A DNA stretch of 34,114 nucleotides from DASSYK01 sp036258315 (lineage in GTDB: Bacteria; Actinomycetota; Thermoleophilia; Solirubrobacterales; 70-9): assembly GCA_036258315.1 (NCBI GenBank), contig DATADX010000022.1:1-34114 (forward strand), read 5' to 3'. The notes under the pieces were generated by a model that was not told the origin of the DNA, ran no database searches, and was given only the letters and a program-made list of their open reading frames with translations. Position 1 is the stretch's first letter; each line of letters starts with the position of its first letter. This document shows, in pieces, positions 1 through 6,705 of this stretch. Both the position numbers and the translations under genes were made by a program.

Positions 1-87
1 GTCGCCCTGGCGGCCCGCGCGGGGGCGGTCTGCCTGACCGGGCACGGCCCCTACGAGCGCCAGCTCACGCGGGCCGACCTGACCTGA
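1..87 (+). CDS. C-terminal fragment, probable PfkB-family carbohydrate kinase (partial)
   Basis: Frame 1 is open from the left edge to a TGA at 85-87 and gives the last 28 residues of a protein. The peptide contains AGAVCLTGHGPYERQL, which resembles the extreme C-terminus of PfkB/ribokinase-type sugar kinases, where an A-x-GA-x-x-x-T run precedes a GPY-like end. The catalytic GAGD motif would lie outside the window, so substrate and function cannot be judged. The gene converges on the minus-strand transporter, with 12 bases between the two stop codons. The family call rests on a short tail only. Confidence 0.5.
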   Translation, partial: VALAARAGAVCLTGHGPYERQLTRADLT

Positions 88-99
88 GGATCCCGGCGG

Positions 100-1386
100 T
101 CAGACGGGCTGGGCCGCCTTCGCCTCCTCGGGCTCCGCGACCGTCCCGACCATCCCCGTCGCCGTGTCGGCCGGTGCATTCTGGCGGCGCGACCAGAGGA
201 TGAAGGGCAGCGACAGCGCGGATATGACCGCGCTCAGCAGGTACGAGGTGGCGTAACCCCAGACGTCGGCCGCCTTACCGAGGGCGGGCTGGATGACGAC
301 ACCGCCGCTGGAGCTGAGCATCGAGTCGAACGAGAGGATCGTCGCCCGCTGGGGCGATGGAATCAGGCCGTTCAGGTAGGTCTGGCGGATCGGCTCCGAG
401 GCGGCGAACAGGAGACCCCAGACGACGATCAGCCCGACGACGATCCAGAAGACCTCGAAGACGCCGATCAGGGCGAGCGTGACCGCTGAGACCGCCGTCG
501 CCGCCAGCAGCGCCGAGGTCCGTCTGCGGAACAGCTTTCTGATCTGCGGCGCCGCGACTCCACCGAGGATCTGGGCGCCGGCGACGATCGCCGCCGTCAG
601 CCCGGCGATCCCGTAGGCCTCGGGGTCGCCGTAGAGCTCGAGCAGGTAGGGCTGCAGGGCATAGAAGACGTAGATGCCGACACCCCCGGCGAAGATCGAG
701 GCGACCATCAGCCACTTCACCGCGGGGACGCGCCACCCGTACTCGATCGAGGCCCCGGCGATCCCCCGCATCTCCTTGACCAGGCCGGTGCCGCGCTTCG
801 GTGTGAACCCGACGTCGTGCATCAGGAAAAATGCGAACACGAACATGATCGCGAGCACGATTCCGCGCAGGACGAACGGAACGCCGAGGCTCGTCACCTG
901 GGCGATGTAGCCGCCGGCGACCGATCCGGTGAGCATCGCCGCGCCTGCCACGATCTGGCCCCGCCCGAACACGGTCTCCAGCTCGCCCTCGAAGCCGGTC
1001 GCGTTGAGCGCGTCCACGAGCCAGGCCTCGACCGCGCCCGAGAAGAAGGTGAACCCGAGCCCCAGCCCCATCGAGACGACGGCCCAGGCCCAGAAGGGTC
1101 CCTCGATCTGCCAGAGGAGCACGTAGAGCAGCGTGGTCGCGGTCAGCGTCACGGTCCCGAGCAGGTACGACGTGCGGCGCCCGACCGTGTCGGCGACGAT
1201 CCCGGTCGGGACCTCGAAGATCACCATCCCGGCGGTGAAGAAGGCGTTCGCCGCGAACGCCTCGAGATTGTTGAGGCCGGCGTCGAGCAGGAAGATCGTG
1301 TTGATCCCCCAGATGAGCGATGCCGCGAGCGTGTTGCCGAGCAGCAGCAGGAGATAGGTGCGCTGGATCGAGGTCGGCGTCGCCAT
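100..1386 (-). CDS. MFS transporter
   Basis: This is a 428-residue integral membrane protein of the major facilitator superfamily, about the usual length for 12 membrane segments. Long hydrophobic stretches alternate with short charged loops. The loop after the second segment reads VADTVGRRTSY, a variant of the MFS motif A (G-x-x-x-D-x-x-GRR). It should sit in the plasma membrane and move a small solute by a proton-coupled or uniport mechanism. The substrate cannot be read from sequence; a drug or metabolite efflux role is possible. The chosen ATG at 1386 has a TACCTT box 11 bases upstream on the minus strand. The C-terminus is a short hydrophilic tail rich in Ala and Glu. It is divergent from the VOC-protein gene. 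Confidence 0.85.
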   Translation of the reverse strand: MATPTSIQRTYLLLLLGNTLAASLIWGINTIFLLDAGLNNLEAFAANAFFTAGMVIFEVPTGIVADTVGRRTSYLLGTVTLTATTLLYVLLWQIEGPFWAWAVVSMGLGLGFTFFSGAVEAWLVDALNATGFEGELETVFGRGQIVAGAAMLTGSVAGGYIAQVTSLGVPFVLRGIVLAIMFVFAFFLMHDVGFTPKRGTGLVKEMRGIAGASIEYGWRVPAVKWLMVASIFAGGVGIYVFYALQPYLLELYGDPEAYGIAGLTAAIVAGAQILGGVAAPQIRKLFRRRTSALLAATAVSAVTLALIGVFEVFWIVVGLIVVWGLLFAASEPIRQTYLNGLIPSPQRATILSFDSMLSSSGGVVIQPALGKAADVWGYATSYLLSAVISALSLPFILWSRRQNAPADTATGMVGTVAEPEEAKAAQPV

Positions 1387-1397
1387 CTGTCGTCTTC

Positions 1398-1403
1398 AAG
1401 GTA
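1398..1403 (-). promoter_or_regulatory. putative -10 box of the MFS gene
   Basis: TACCTT on the minus strand ends 11 bases before the ATG at 1386, so the predicted leader is only about 4-5 bases. There is no convincing -35 box. Confidence 0.35.
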
Positions 1404-1477
1404 GTGACAGCGATTCGCCCACGGACTCATCGGCGCGCGGCGATTAGTTCCGGGCAGGGCGCGGGTCTACAAGGGAA

Positions 1478-1849
1478 ATGGGCCAGGTGCTGTCCTCGAC
1501 ATCGAAACCCGTTGTCCACCTCGAGCTGCACAGCGCCAACATGGCGCGTGCGAGCGCCTTCTATGCCGTCGTGTGCGGCTGGCGGCCGGAGCGGATCCAG
1601 ACCTGCTCGAGCTCCTACCTCGCGCTCGAGATGGGAGCCGGCCTCGGCGGTGGCATCGTCGAGTGCGAGACCGACCGTGCGCTGTGGCTGCCCTACGTCG
1701 AGGTCGACGAGGTCCGCGCGGCGACCGAGCGGGCCCGCGCCCTCGGGGCGTCGGTGCTGCTCGAGCCGCGCGAGGGTCCCGCCGGCTGGCGAAGCGTCGT
1801 CGCCAGCGACGCCGGCGCCGAGGTCGCGTTCTGGCAGCCCAAGGGCTAA
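1478..1849 (+). CDS. VOC (glyoxalase/bleomycin-resistance fold) family protein
   Basis: This 123-residue protein has the layout of a single vicinal-oxygen-chelate unit. KPVVHLELHSANMARASAFY matches the typical first strand and helix, where the early His (H-L-E-L) is often a metal ligand. The end, ASDAGAEVAFWQPKG, matches the last strand, in which a Glu or similar residue often completes the site. Such proteins are metal-dependent lyases, isomerases or dioxygenases, or binding proteins for small molecules; the substrate is unknown here. The length fits one beta-alpha-beta-beta-beta pair. The ATG at 1478 has an AAGGGA only two bases upstream, too close for a good ribosome site, so an alternative start is possible. 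The next gene begins 24 bases after the stop, but with its own promoter-like box. Confidence 0.75.
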   Translation: MGQVLSSTSKPVVHLELHSANMARASAFYAVVCGWRPERIQTCSSSYLALEMGAGLGGGIVECETDRALWLPYVEVDEVRAATERARALGASVLLEPREGPAGWRSVVASDAGAEVAFWQPKG

Positions 1850-1861
1850 GCCGCCAGCGAG

Positions 1862-1867
1862 TACAGT
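1862..1867 (+). promoter_or_regulatory. putative leaderless -10 box for the epimerase gene
   Basis: TACAGT ends exactly 6 bases before the ATG at 1874, the spacing expected if transcription starts at the A of the start codon. No Shine-Dalgarno site is visible. Confidence 0.45.
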
Positions 1868-1873
1868 CCGCCC

Positions 1874-2923
1874 ATGGAGGCCTCGGATGCCCGCGACGAG
1901 ATGGTCCTTGTCACCGGCGGGTCGGGCTTCGTCGGCGGCTGGTGCGTGATCGAGCTGCTGCGGCGCGGCCACCGGGTCCGGACGACCATCCGAGACCTCG
2001 CGCGGGAGGCGGCCCTCCGGGAGAGGCTGGCCGCGGTCGTCGACCCCGGTGACCGTCTCTCGGTGGTCGCGGCGGACCTGAGTGAGGACGCAGGCTGGAC
2101 CGAGGCCGTCGACGGGGTGCCGCTGGTCCTCCACGTCGCCTCGCCGTTCCCTCCCGCTCAGCCGAAGGACCCCGACGAGCTGATCGTCCCGGCGCGAGAG
2201 GGGACCCTGCGCGTTCTCAGGGCCGCGCTCGACGCCGGCGCGCGCCGCGTCGTCGTCACCTCCTCCGTGGCCGCGATCCGGAATCCTGCCGTGCCCCCCG
2301 AGCGGCCCCTGACCGAGGAGGACTGGACCGATCCCGACAGGCGCGGCCTGACCCCGTACGCGCGCTCGAAGACGATCGCAGAGCGCGCGGCCTGGGACCT
2401 CGTCCGCGAGCGCGGCGAGGAGGAGCGCCTGGCGGCGATCAACCCGGGGGCGATCCTCGGGCCCGTGATCAGCGACGATCGCTCCTACTCGATCGAGGTG
2501 GTGGAGCGGCTCATGAAGGGAATGCCGGGAGTCCCGAGGCTTGGGTTCGACTACGTCGACGTCCGCGATGTCGCGGACCTCGAGATCGCCGCGCTGACCG
2601 CGCCCGCGGGCGGTGGCCAGCGCTTCATCGCCGCCACTCGGTTCCTGTGGATGGAGGAGGTCGCCGAGATCCTCCGGGACCGGCTCGGGCCCGAGGCCGC
2701 CAAGGTCCCGAAGCGGACGGTGCCCGACCTGCTCGTGCGGGCGATGGGCCTCTTCGACCCCGGCATCCGCACGATCACCGGCGACCTCGGGGAGAAGCGG
2801 GTCTGCTCCGCCGACAAAGCCAGGTCGCGGTTGGGATGGTCACCCCGGCCGATCGAGGACACGGTCGTCGACACGGCGCGCAGCCTGGTCGAGCACGGCG
2901 TCGTGCCTGCCCGCGCGGCGTAG
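1874..2923 (+). CDS. NAD(P)-dependent epimerase/reductase (extended SDR, dihydroflavonol-reductase-like)
   Basis: This is a 349-residue extended short-chain dehydrogenase/reductase. The N-terminal Rossmann motif VTGGSGFVGG (residues 13-22) binds NAD(P), TTIRD follows as the strand 2 end that often selects NADP, VVTSSVAAI carries the catalytic Ser region, and Y162-A-R-S-K166 is the YxxxK catalytic pair. The later FDYVDVRDVADLEIAAL stretch is typical of dihydroflavonol-4-reductase and cinnamoyl-CoA-reductase-like members. The protein should reduce a ketone or aldehyde, or epimerise a nucleotide sugar, in the cytosol; the reductase branch fits better. The true substrate is not predictable. The ATG at 1874 is supported by the -10 box six bases upstream. 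corA begins 65 bases downstream of the stop. Confidence 0.85.
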   Translation: MEASDARDEMVLVTGGSGFVGGWCVIELLRRGHRVRTTIRDLAREAALRERLAAVVDPGDRLSVVAADLSEDAGWTEAVDGVPLVLHVASPFPPAQPKDPDELIVPAREGTLRVLRAALDAGARRVVVTSSVAAIRNPAVPPERPLTEEDWTDPDRRGLTPYARSKTIAERAAWDLVRERGEEERLAAINPGAILGPVISDDRSYSIEVVERLMKGMPGVPRLGFDYVDVRDVADLEIAALTAPAGGGQRFIAATRFLWMEEVAEILRDRLGPEAAKVPKRTVPDLLVRAMGLFDPGIRTITGDLGEKRVCSADKARSRLGWSPRPIEDTVVDTARSLVEHGVVPARAA

Positions 2924-2970
2924 CGCACGAGAGCGGGGGAACCCGCCTCGTTCCGTCGAAGTACCGCGGT

Positions 2971-2980
2971 GGAAGCGAGG
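2971..2980 (+). promoter_or_regulatory. ribosome binding site deciding the corA start
   Basis: GGAAGCGAGG lies 8 bases before the ATG at 2989. It selects this ATG over the much longer open frame, which runs back through the end of the epimerase gene. Confidence 0.6.
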
Positions 2981-2988
2981 ACACCGCG

Positions 2989-3969
2989 ATGATCATCGAC
3001 AGCGCCCATTACAAGGATGGCGTGCGGCAGCACGACGACGCGCTCGGCTTCGAGCAGGCGGCCGAACGCGCGAAGGCCGCCGGTGAAGGAGAGTTCGTGT
3101 GGATCGGCCTGCACGAGCCCGAGCCCGGCGACCTCGACGAGCTCGCTCGCCTCTTCAACCTGCACGAGCTCGCGGTCGAGGACGCGGGCCTCGAGCACCA
3201 GCGGCCGAAGGTCGAGGACTACGACGGCTCCTACTTCATCGTCCTTAAGACCGCGCACTATCACGAGGACCAGGAGATCGTCCACTTCGGCGAGATCAGC
3301 GTCTTCGCGGGCCCGGGCTACGTGATCGCGGTTCGCCGCGGGCCGGGCAGCGAGCTGAAGACCGCGCGGGCGCGGCTCGAGCGACGCCCGGACCTGCTCA
3401 GGCTCGGGCCCGCCTCGGCGGTGTGGGCGATCACGGACAAGGTCGTCGACGACTACCTCCCGGTCGTCGACGGGATCGACGACGACATCGAGGAGGTCGA
3501 GACCGACGTCTTCAACGACGACGTCCCGGCGCCGACGCAGCGCATCTACCACCTGAAGCGCGAGGTGCTCGAGTTCCATCGCGCCGTCGGGCCGCTGCTG
3601 AATCCGCTTGAGCGCCTCGAGCTGGGGTCGTTCGCGGGAATCCCGCCGGAGCTTCGCAAGTACTTCCGCGACATCAACGACCACGCTCGCCGCATCGACG
3701 AGCAGGTCAGCTCCCAGCGCGAGCTACTGACCAGCGTCCTCGAGGCGAACCTGGCGCTCGTCAGCGTGAACCAGAACGACGTGATCAAGCGGATCTCGTC
3801 GATCGCCGGGATCATCGCCGTCCCGACCTTCATCGCCTCGAACTACGGGATGAACTTCACGCACATGCCCGAGCTCGACAAGCCGTGGGGATACCCGGCC
3901 GCCCTCGGGCTGATGGCCCTCTCCGCAGTCGCTCTGATCTACTTCTTCAGGCGCATCCACTGGCTCTAG
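2989..3969 (+). CDS. corA: magnesium/cobalt transporter CorA family
   Basis: This 326-residue protein (about the family's usual size) forms a pentameric Mg2+ channel in the plasma membrane. Residues 1-260 are the acidic and helical cytosolic funnel, including the long stalk helix region around DDIEEVETDVF. Two membrane segments lie at the C-terminus. The signature Y286-G287-M288-N289 (YGMNF) at the end of the first forms the external selectivity loop, followed by the acidic loop MPELDK and a second segment ending in basic FFRRIHWL. The start was placed at the ATG after a good ribosome site, which gives standard CorA length. The gene is followed directly by a 57-base tandem repeat. Co2+ or Ni2+ transport is also known for the family. 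Confidence 0.93.
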   Translation: MIIDSAHYKDGVRQHDDALGFEQAAERAKAAGEGEFVWIGLHEPEPGDLDELARLFNLHELAVEDAGLEHQRPKVEDYDGSYFIVLKTAHYHEDQEIVHFGEISVFAGPGYVIAVRRGPGSELKTARARLERRPDLLRLGPASAVWAITDKVVDDYLPVVDGIDDDIEEVETDVFNDDVPAPTQRIYHLKREVLEFHRAVGPLLNPLERLELGSFAGIPPELRKYFRDINDHARRIDEQVSSQRELLTSVLEANLALVSVNQNDVIKRISSIAGIIAVPTFIASNYGMNFTHMPELDKPWGYPAALGLMALSAVALIYFFRRIHWL

Positions 3970-3970
3970 G

Positions 3971-4094
3971 GCGGGCGACGCAGGGCGACCGAGCGTCCGG
4001 TCCCTCCAGGTAGCCCGCCCGCCTGATGCGGGCGACGCAGGGCGACCGAGCGTCCGGTCCCTCCAGGTAGCCCGCCCGCCTGATGCGGGCGACG
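3971..4094 (+). repeat. 57-base tandem direct repeat (two full copies plus 10 bases)
   Basis: The unit beginning GCGGGCGACGCAGG at 3971 is repeated exactly from 4028, and its first ten bases recur at 4085, so the period is 57. Each unit holds nested inverted repeats: GCGGGC near one end against GCCCGC near the other, and GACCG against CGGTC in the middle. It could therefore fold as a long hairpin. It fills the gap between the corA stop and the promoter of the oxidase-assembly gene. It may act as a terminator or be a repetitive extragenic element. The antisense strand reads through it as a 19-residue repeat only because 57 is a multiple of three. Confidence 0.9.
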
Positions 4095-4103
4095 GGCCGC
4101 GAG

Positions 4104-4109
4104 TACGCT
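4104..4109 (+). promoter_or_regulatory. putative -10 box of the ctaG-like gene
   Basis: TACGCT ends 8 bases before the ATG at 4118, directly after the tandem repeat. No ribosome site is visible, so a nearly leaderless mRNA is likely. Confidence 0.4.
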
Positions 4110-4117
4110 GAGCCGCG

Positions 4118-5011
4118 ATGAACCCGGTGCTCGCGCACGTCGGCGGCGGCACCCTCGAGCCGCTCCAGCTGATCGCCGTGACGGCGGTCGCGTACGCGTA
4201 CTGGCGGCGAGCCCGGACGCTGGCGAGGGAGGGCCGGCCGGTCCCGGCGTGGCGGGTCGCCTGCTTCGCGGCCGGGATAGTCCTGATCACGGCGGGCCTG
4301 GTCTCGCCGCTGGCGCACATGGGGGAGGAGCTGTTGCTCGCGCACATGGCCCAGCACCTCCTTGTCGGCGACATCGCCGCGCTCCTGATCGTGCTCGGGC
4401 TGACCGGCCCGCTGCTCCAGCCGCTGCTCGCGATCAAGGCGATCGACCGGCTGCGCGTGCTCACCCACCCCCTCGTCGCCCTGCCGCTTTGGGCGGCGAG
4501 CCTCTACATCTGGCACATCCCGGCGCTCTACCAGGCGGCGCTGACCAACGAGCCCGTCCACGCCCTGCAGCACGCCTGCTTCATCGGCTTCGGGATCCTG
4601 ATGTGGATGCCGCTGCTGGGGCCGCTTCCGCAGCCGCGCTGGTTCGGGATCGGGGCGAAGCTGGGCTACGTCGTCGCAGTCCGCTTCGCCGGCGCCGTGC
4701 TCGGCAACGTCTTCATGTGGTCGAACACCGTCTTCTATCCGGACTACGCGCCCGGTGAGGCCGACTTCGGGATCTCCCCGCTCTCCGACCAGGGCACGGC
4801 GGGCGTGATCATGACCGTCGAAGGCGGCCTGGTTACCCTGGGAGTGCTCTGCTGGCTCTTCCTCCTCTGGGCGGAGCAGGACACCGAGCGCCAGCGCCTG
4901 GTCGAGCTGGCGGAGGAGCGCGGCGTGGAGCTGTCGCCCGAGCGGGCCGAGCGCGCGGTCCGCGCGGGCCAGGGCGCACGGCTCGAGGAGAGGATCAAGG
5001 GCTCGACCTGA
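4118..5011 (+). CDS. cytochrome c oxidase assembly protein, CtaG (caa3-type) family
   Basis: This 297-residue multi-span membrane protein is predicted to help insert copper into, or assemble, an aa3/caa3-type cytochrome c oxidase. It shows the His-rich hydrophobic pattern of the Caa3_CtaG family: MGEELLLAHMAQHLLVGD at the end of an early segment, LYIWHIPALYQAAL in the middle, and LQHACFIGFGILMWMPLLGP after it. About seven membrane segments are apparent, and a charged cytosolic tail follows from about residue 255. The Met and His residues at the segment ends are candidate copper ligands by analogy. The stop codon shares one base with the next ATG (TGATG at 5009-5013), so the two genes are translationally coupled. 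No oxidase subunit genes are present in the window. Confidence 0.85.
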   Translation: MNPVLAHVGGGTLEPLQLIAVTAVAYAYWRRARTLAREGRPVPAWRVACFAAGIVLITAGLVSPLAHMGEELLLAHMAQHLLVGDIAALLIVLGLTGPLLQPLLAIKAIDRLRVLTHPLVALPLWAASLYIWHIPALYQAALTNEPVHALQHACFIGFGILMWMPLLGPLPQPRWFGIGAKLGYVVAVRFAGAVLGNVFMWSNTVFYPDYAPGEADFGISPLSDQGTAGVIMTVEGGLVTLGVLCWLFLLWAEQDTERQRLVELAEERGVELSPERAERAVRAGQGARLEERIKGST

Positions 5012-6507
5012 TGCGTGGGGACCGCTTCCTCTACGTCCTCGTCTTCGTGGTGGGGATGGGGAGCCTGGGCGCCGAGATCGCCGTCGCGCGGCTGATGGCG
5101 CCGTTCTTCGGCGCCTCGACGATCGTCTGGGCGAACACGATCGGTGTCGTCCTCGTCGCCCTCTCGATCGGCTACTGGTTCGGCGGGCGCCTCGCCGACC
5201 GTCATCCGCACCTGCGCGGGCTCTGTCTGCTTGTGATGGCCGCCGCGGTGCTGCTTGCGCTCGTCCCCTTCGCCGCCGACCCCTTCTTCGAGGGCGCGGT
5301 CGACGCCCTCGACGAGATCTCCGCCGGCGCCTTCGTCGGCTCGCTGCTCGCCGTCCTGGTCCTGATCGCCGTCCCGGTCGTCCTGATGGGCGCCTGCGCT
5401 CCCTGGGCGGTGCGGCTGGCGACCCCCGACGTCGAGCACGCCGGGCGCACCACCGGGCGCCTCTACGCGGTCTCGACCGCCGGCTCGCTGGCCGGGACGA
5501 TGCTCTCCTCGCTCGTCCTGATCCCGTTCCTGGGCACCCAGCGCACCTTCATCGCGTTCGCGCTCGCGCTCGGCCTCGTCGCCGCCGCCGGCCTCGGGTG
5601 GCGCTACCTCGCGGCTCCGGTCGCGCTGGCCGGGGCGATCGCGATCCCGGTCGGGACCGTGAAGGCGACCACCGAGGCTGGCGACCGTGTCATCTACGAG
5701 GACGAGACCGAGACCCAGTACCTGCGGGTGATCGAGGAGCGCGACGGCGACCGCCGCCTCGAGCTCAACGAGGGGATCGCCCAGCACTCCTTCTACAGCC
5801 CCCGCTCCTACATCACCCACGGCTACTGGGACGGGCTGCTGGTGCTCCCGTTCCTGAACCGGTCAACGCCTCCGGAGCGGGTCGCGGTGCTCGGCAACGC
5901 CGCCGGGACCGCCGCGCGCGGCTACGGGCACTACTTCCCGCAGACGAAGATCGACGGGGTCGAGATCGACCCGGAACTCGAGCAGGTCGGCCGCCGCTTC
6001 TTCGACATGACCAACCCGAACCTCACCGTCCACAACGAGGATGCCCGGCCCTGGCTGCGCGCCTCCGACGGCGACTACGACGTGATCATCGTCGACACCT
6101 ATCGCCAGCCCTACCTCCCGTTCTACATGGCGACGCGCGAGTTCTTCGAGCTCGCCCGCGATCGCCTCGCCCCGGGTGGGATGGTGATCGTCAACGTCGG
6201 CCATATCGAGGGGAGCGACGACCTCGAGAAGGTCGTCAGCGCGACGATGGCGGAGGTGTTCCCGGCGCTGCTCCGCGACCCGCTCGAGGACACGAGCACT
6301 CTCCTGGTCGGCAGCGACACGCCGCTCTCCGCCGAGGGCCTGCGGCGGGTGCGGAACGGGCTGCCCACCGAGCTGCAGCAGCGTGCCGACCTCGAGCTGG
6401 CGCGGCTCGGACCCCCGCTCGAGGGCGGCGACGTCTACACCGACGACGAGGCCCCGGTCGAGTGGCTGATCGACCGCTCGATCATCGGCTACGCCGCTGG
6501 CGATTAG
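5011..6507 (+). CDS. membrane-fused spermidine-synthase-like protein (fused MFS/spermidine synthase type)
   Basis: This is a 498-residue, two-part protein. Residues 1 to about 215 are hydrophobic, with about seven membrane segments (for example GSLGAEIAVARLMAPFFG, typical of this family). Residues 225-490 form a Rossmann-type methyltransferase-like domain of the spermidine synthase fold: VAVLGNAAG (291-299) at the nucleotide loop, GVEIDPEL with E318 and D320, and IIVDTYRQPYLPFY with D362. In true spermidine synthases the first loop is GGGEG; here it is GNAAG. The substrate may therefore differ from decarboxylated S-adenosylmethionine plus putrescine, and polyamine synthesis is not established. 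Translational coupling to the CtaG-like gene suggests a membrane role, perhaps linked to the respiratory chain. Confidence 0.8.
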   Translation: MRGDRFLYVLVFVVGMGSLGAEIAVARLMAPFFGASTIVWANTIGVVLVALSIGYWFGGRLADRHPHLRGLCLLVMAAAVLLALVPFAADPFFEGAVDALDEISAGAFVGSLLAVLVLIAVPVVLMGACAPWAVRLATPDVEHAGRTTGRLYAVSTAGSLAGTMLSSLVLIPFLGTQRTFIAFALALGLVAAAGLGWRYLAAPVALAGAIAIPVGTVKATTEAGDRVIYEDETETQYLRVIEERDGDRRLELNEGIAQHSFYSPRSYITHGYWDGLLVLPFLNRSTPPERVAVLGNAAGTAARGYGHYFPQTKIDGVEIDPELEQVGRRFFDMTNPNLTVHNEDARPWLRASDGDYDVIIVDTYRQPYLPFYMATREFFELARDRLAPGGMVIVNVGHIEGSDDLEKVVSATMAEVFPALLRDPLEDTSTLLVGSDTPLSAEGLRRVRNGLPTELQQRADLELARLGPPLEGGDVYTDDEAPVEWLIDRSIIGYAAGD

Positions 6508-6705
6508 CTAATCCCGGACCTGGCGCTCGCGGCGCAGCAGCCGGTCGCGGCCGCGGGCGCCCCAGTAGCGGGCGACGAGCGGAGCCGCCGAGGCGAGGTC
6601 GCGGGCGAAAGACCAGGCCCGGCCGGGCGGTCCGGTCAGTGCCCAGGCTTCGAGGCGCTCGCGCCGCGACAGCCTGAGGCCGCCCTCTAAGCTCCGCTGA
6701 GGCAT
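6508..6705 (-). CDS. small basic hypothetical protein divergent from trigger factor
   Basis: A 65-residue open frame on the minus strand starts with ATG at 6705 and stops with TAG at 6508-6510, exactly filling the gap between the preceding gene and tig. It overlaps the tig start by two bases. The peptide is coherent and Arg-rich: RLSRRERLEAWALTGPPG, then a hydrophobic stretch DLASAAPLVARYWG and a basic tail. Third codon positions are almost all G or C, as in neighbouring genes. A TACGTT box lies seven bases upstream of the ATG, matching the leaderless pattern of other genes here. I do not recognise a family and assign no function. It could still be a chance open frame in GC-rich DNA. Confidence 0.5.
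   Translation of the reverse strand: MPQRSLEGGLRLSRRERLEAWALTGPPGRAWSFARDLASAAPLVARYWGARGRDRLLRRERQVRD
6688..6693 (+). promoter_or_regulatory. putative -10 box of tig
   Basis: TAAGCT ends 10 bases before the tig ATG at 6704. A GAGG at 6697-6700 is too close to the ATG to be a standard ribosome site. Confidence 0.4.

Noticed and set aside
2551..3684. 377-codon minus-strand open frame over the epimerase and corA genes
   Set aside because: It is an antisense shadow; both plus-strand genes have clear motifs.
3971..4094. CRISPR array or repeat protein
   Set aside because: The units are head to tail with no spacers, only two full copies, and no cas genes nearby. The 19-residue antisense protein repeat exists only because the 57-base period is divisible by three.
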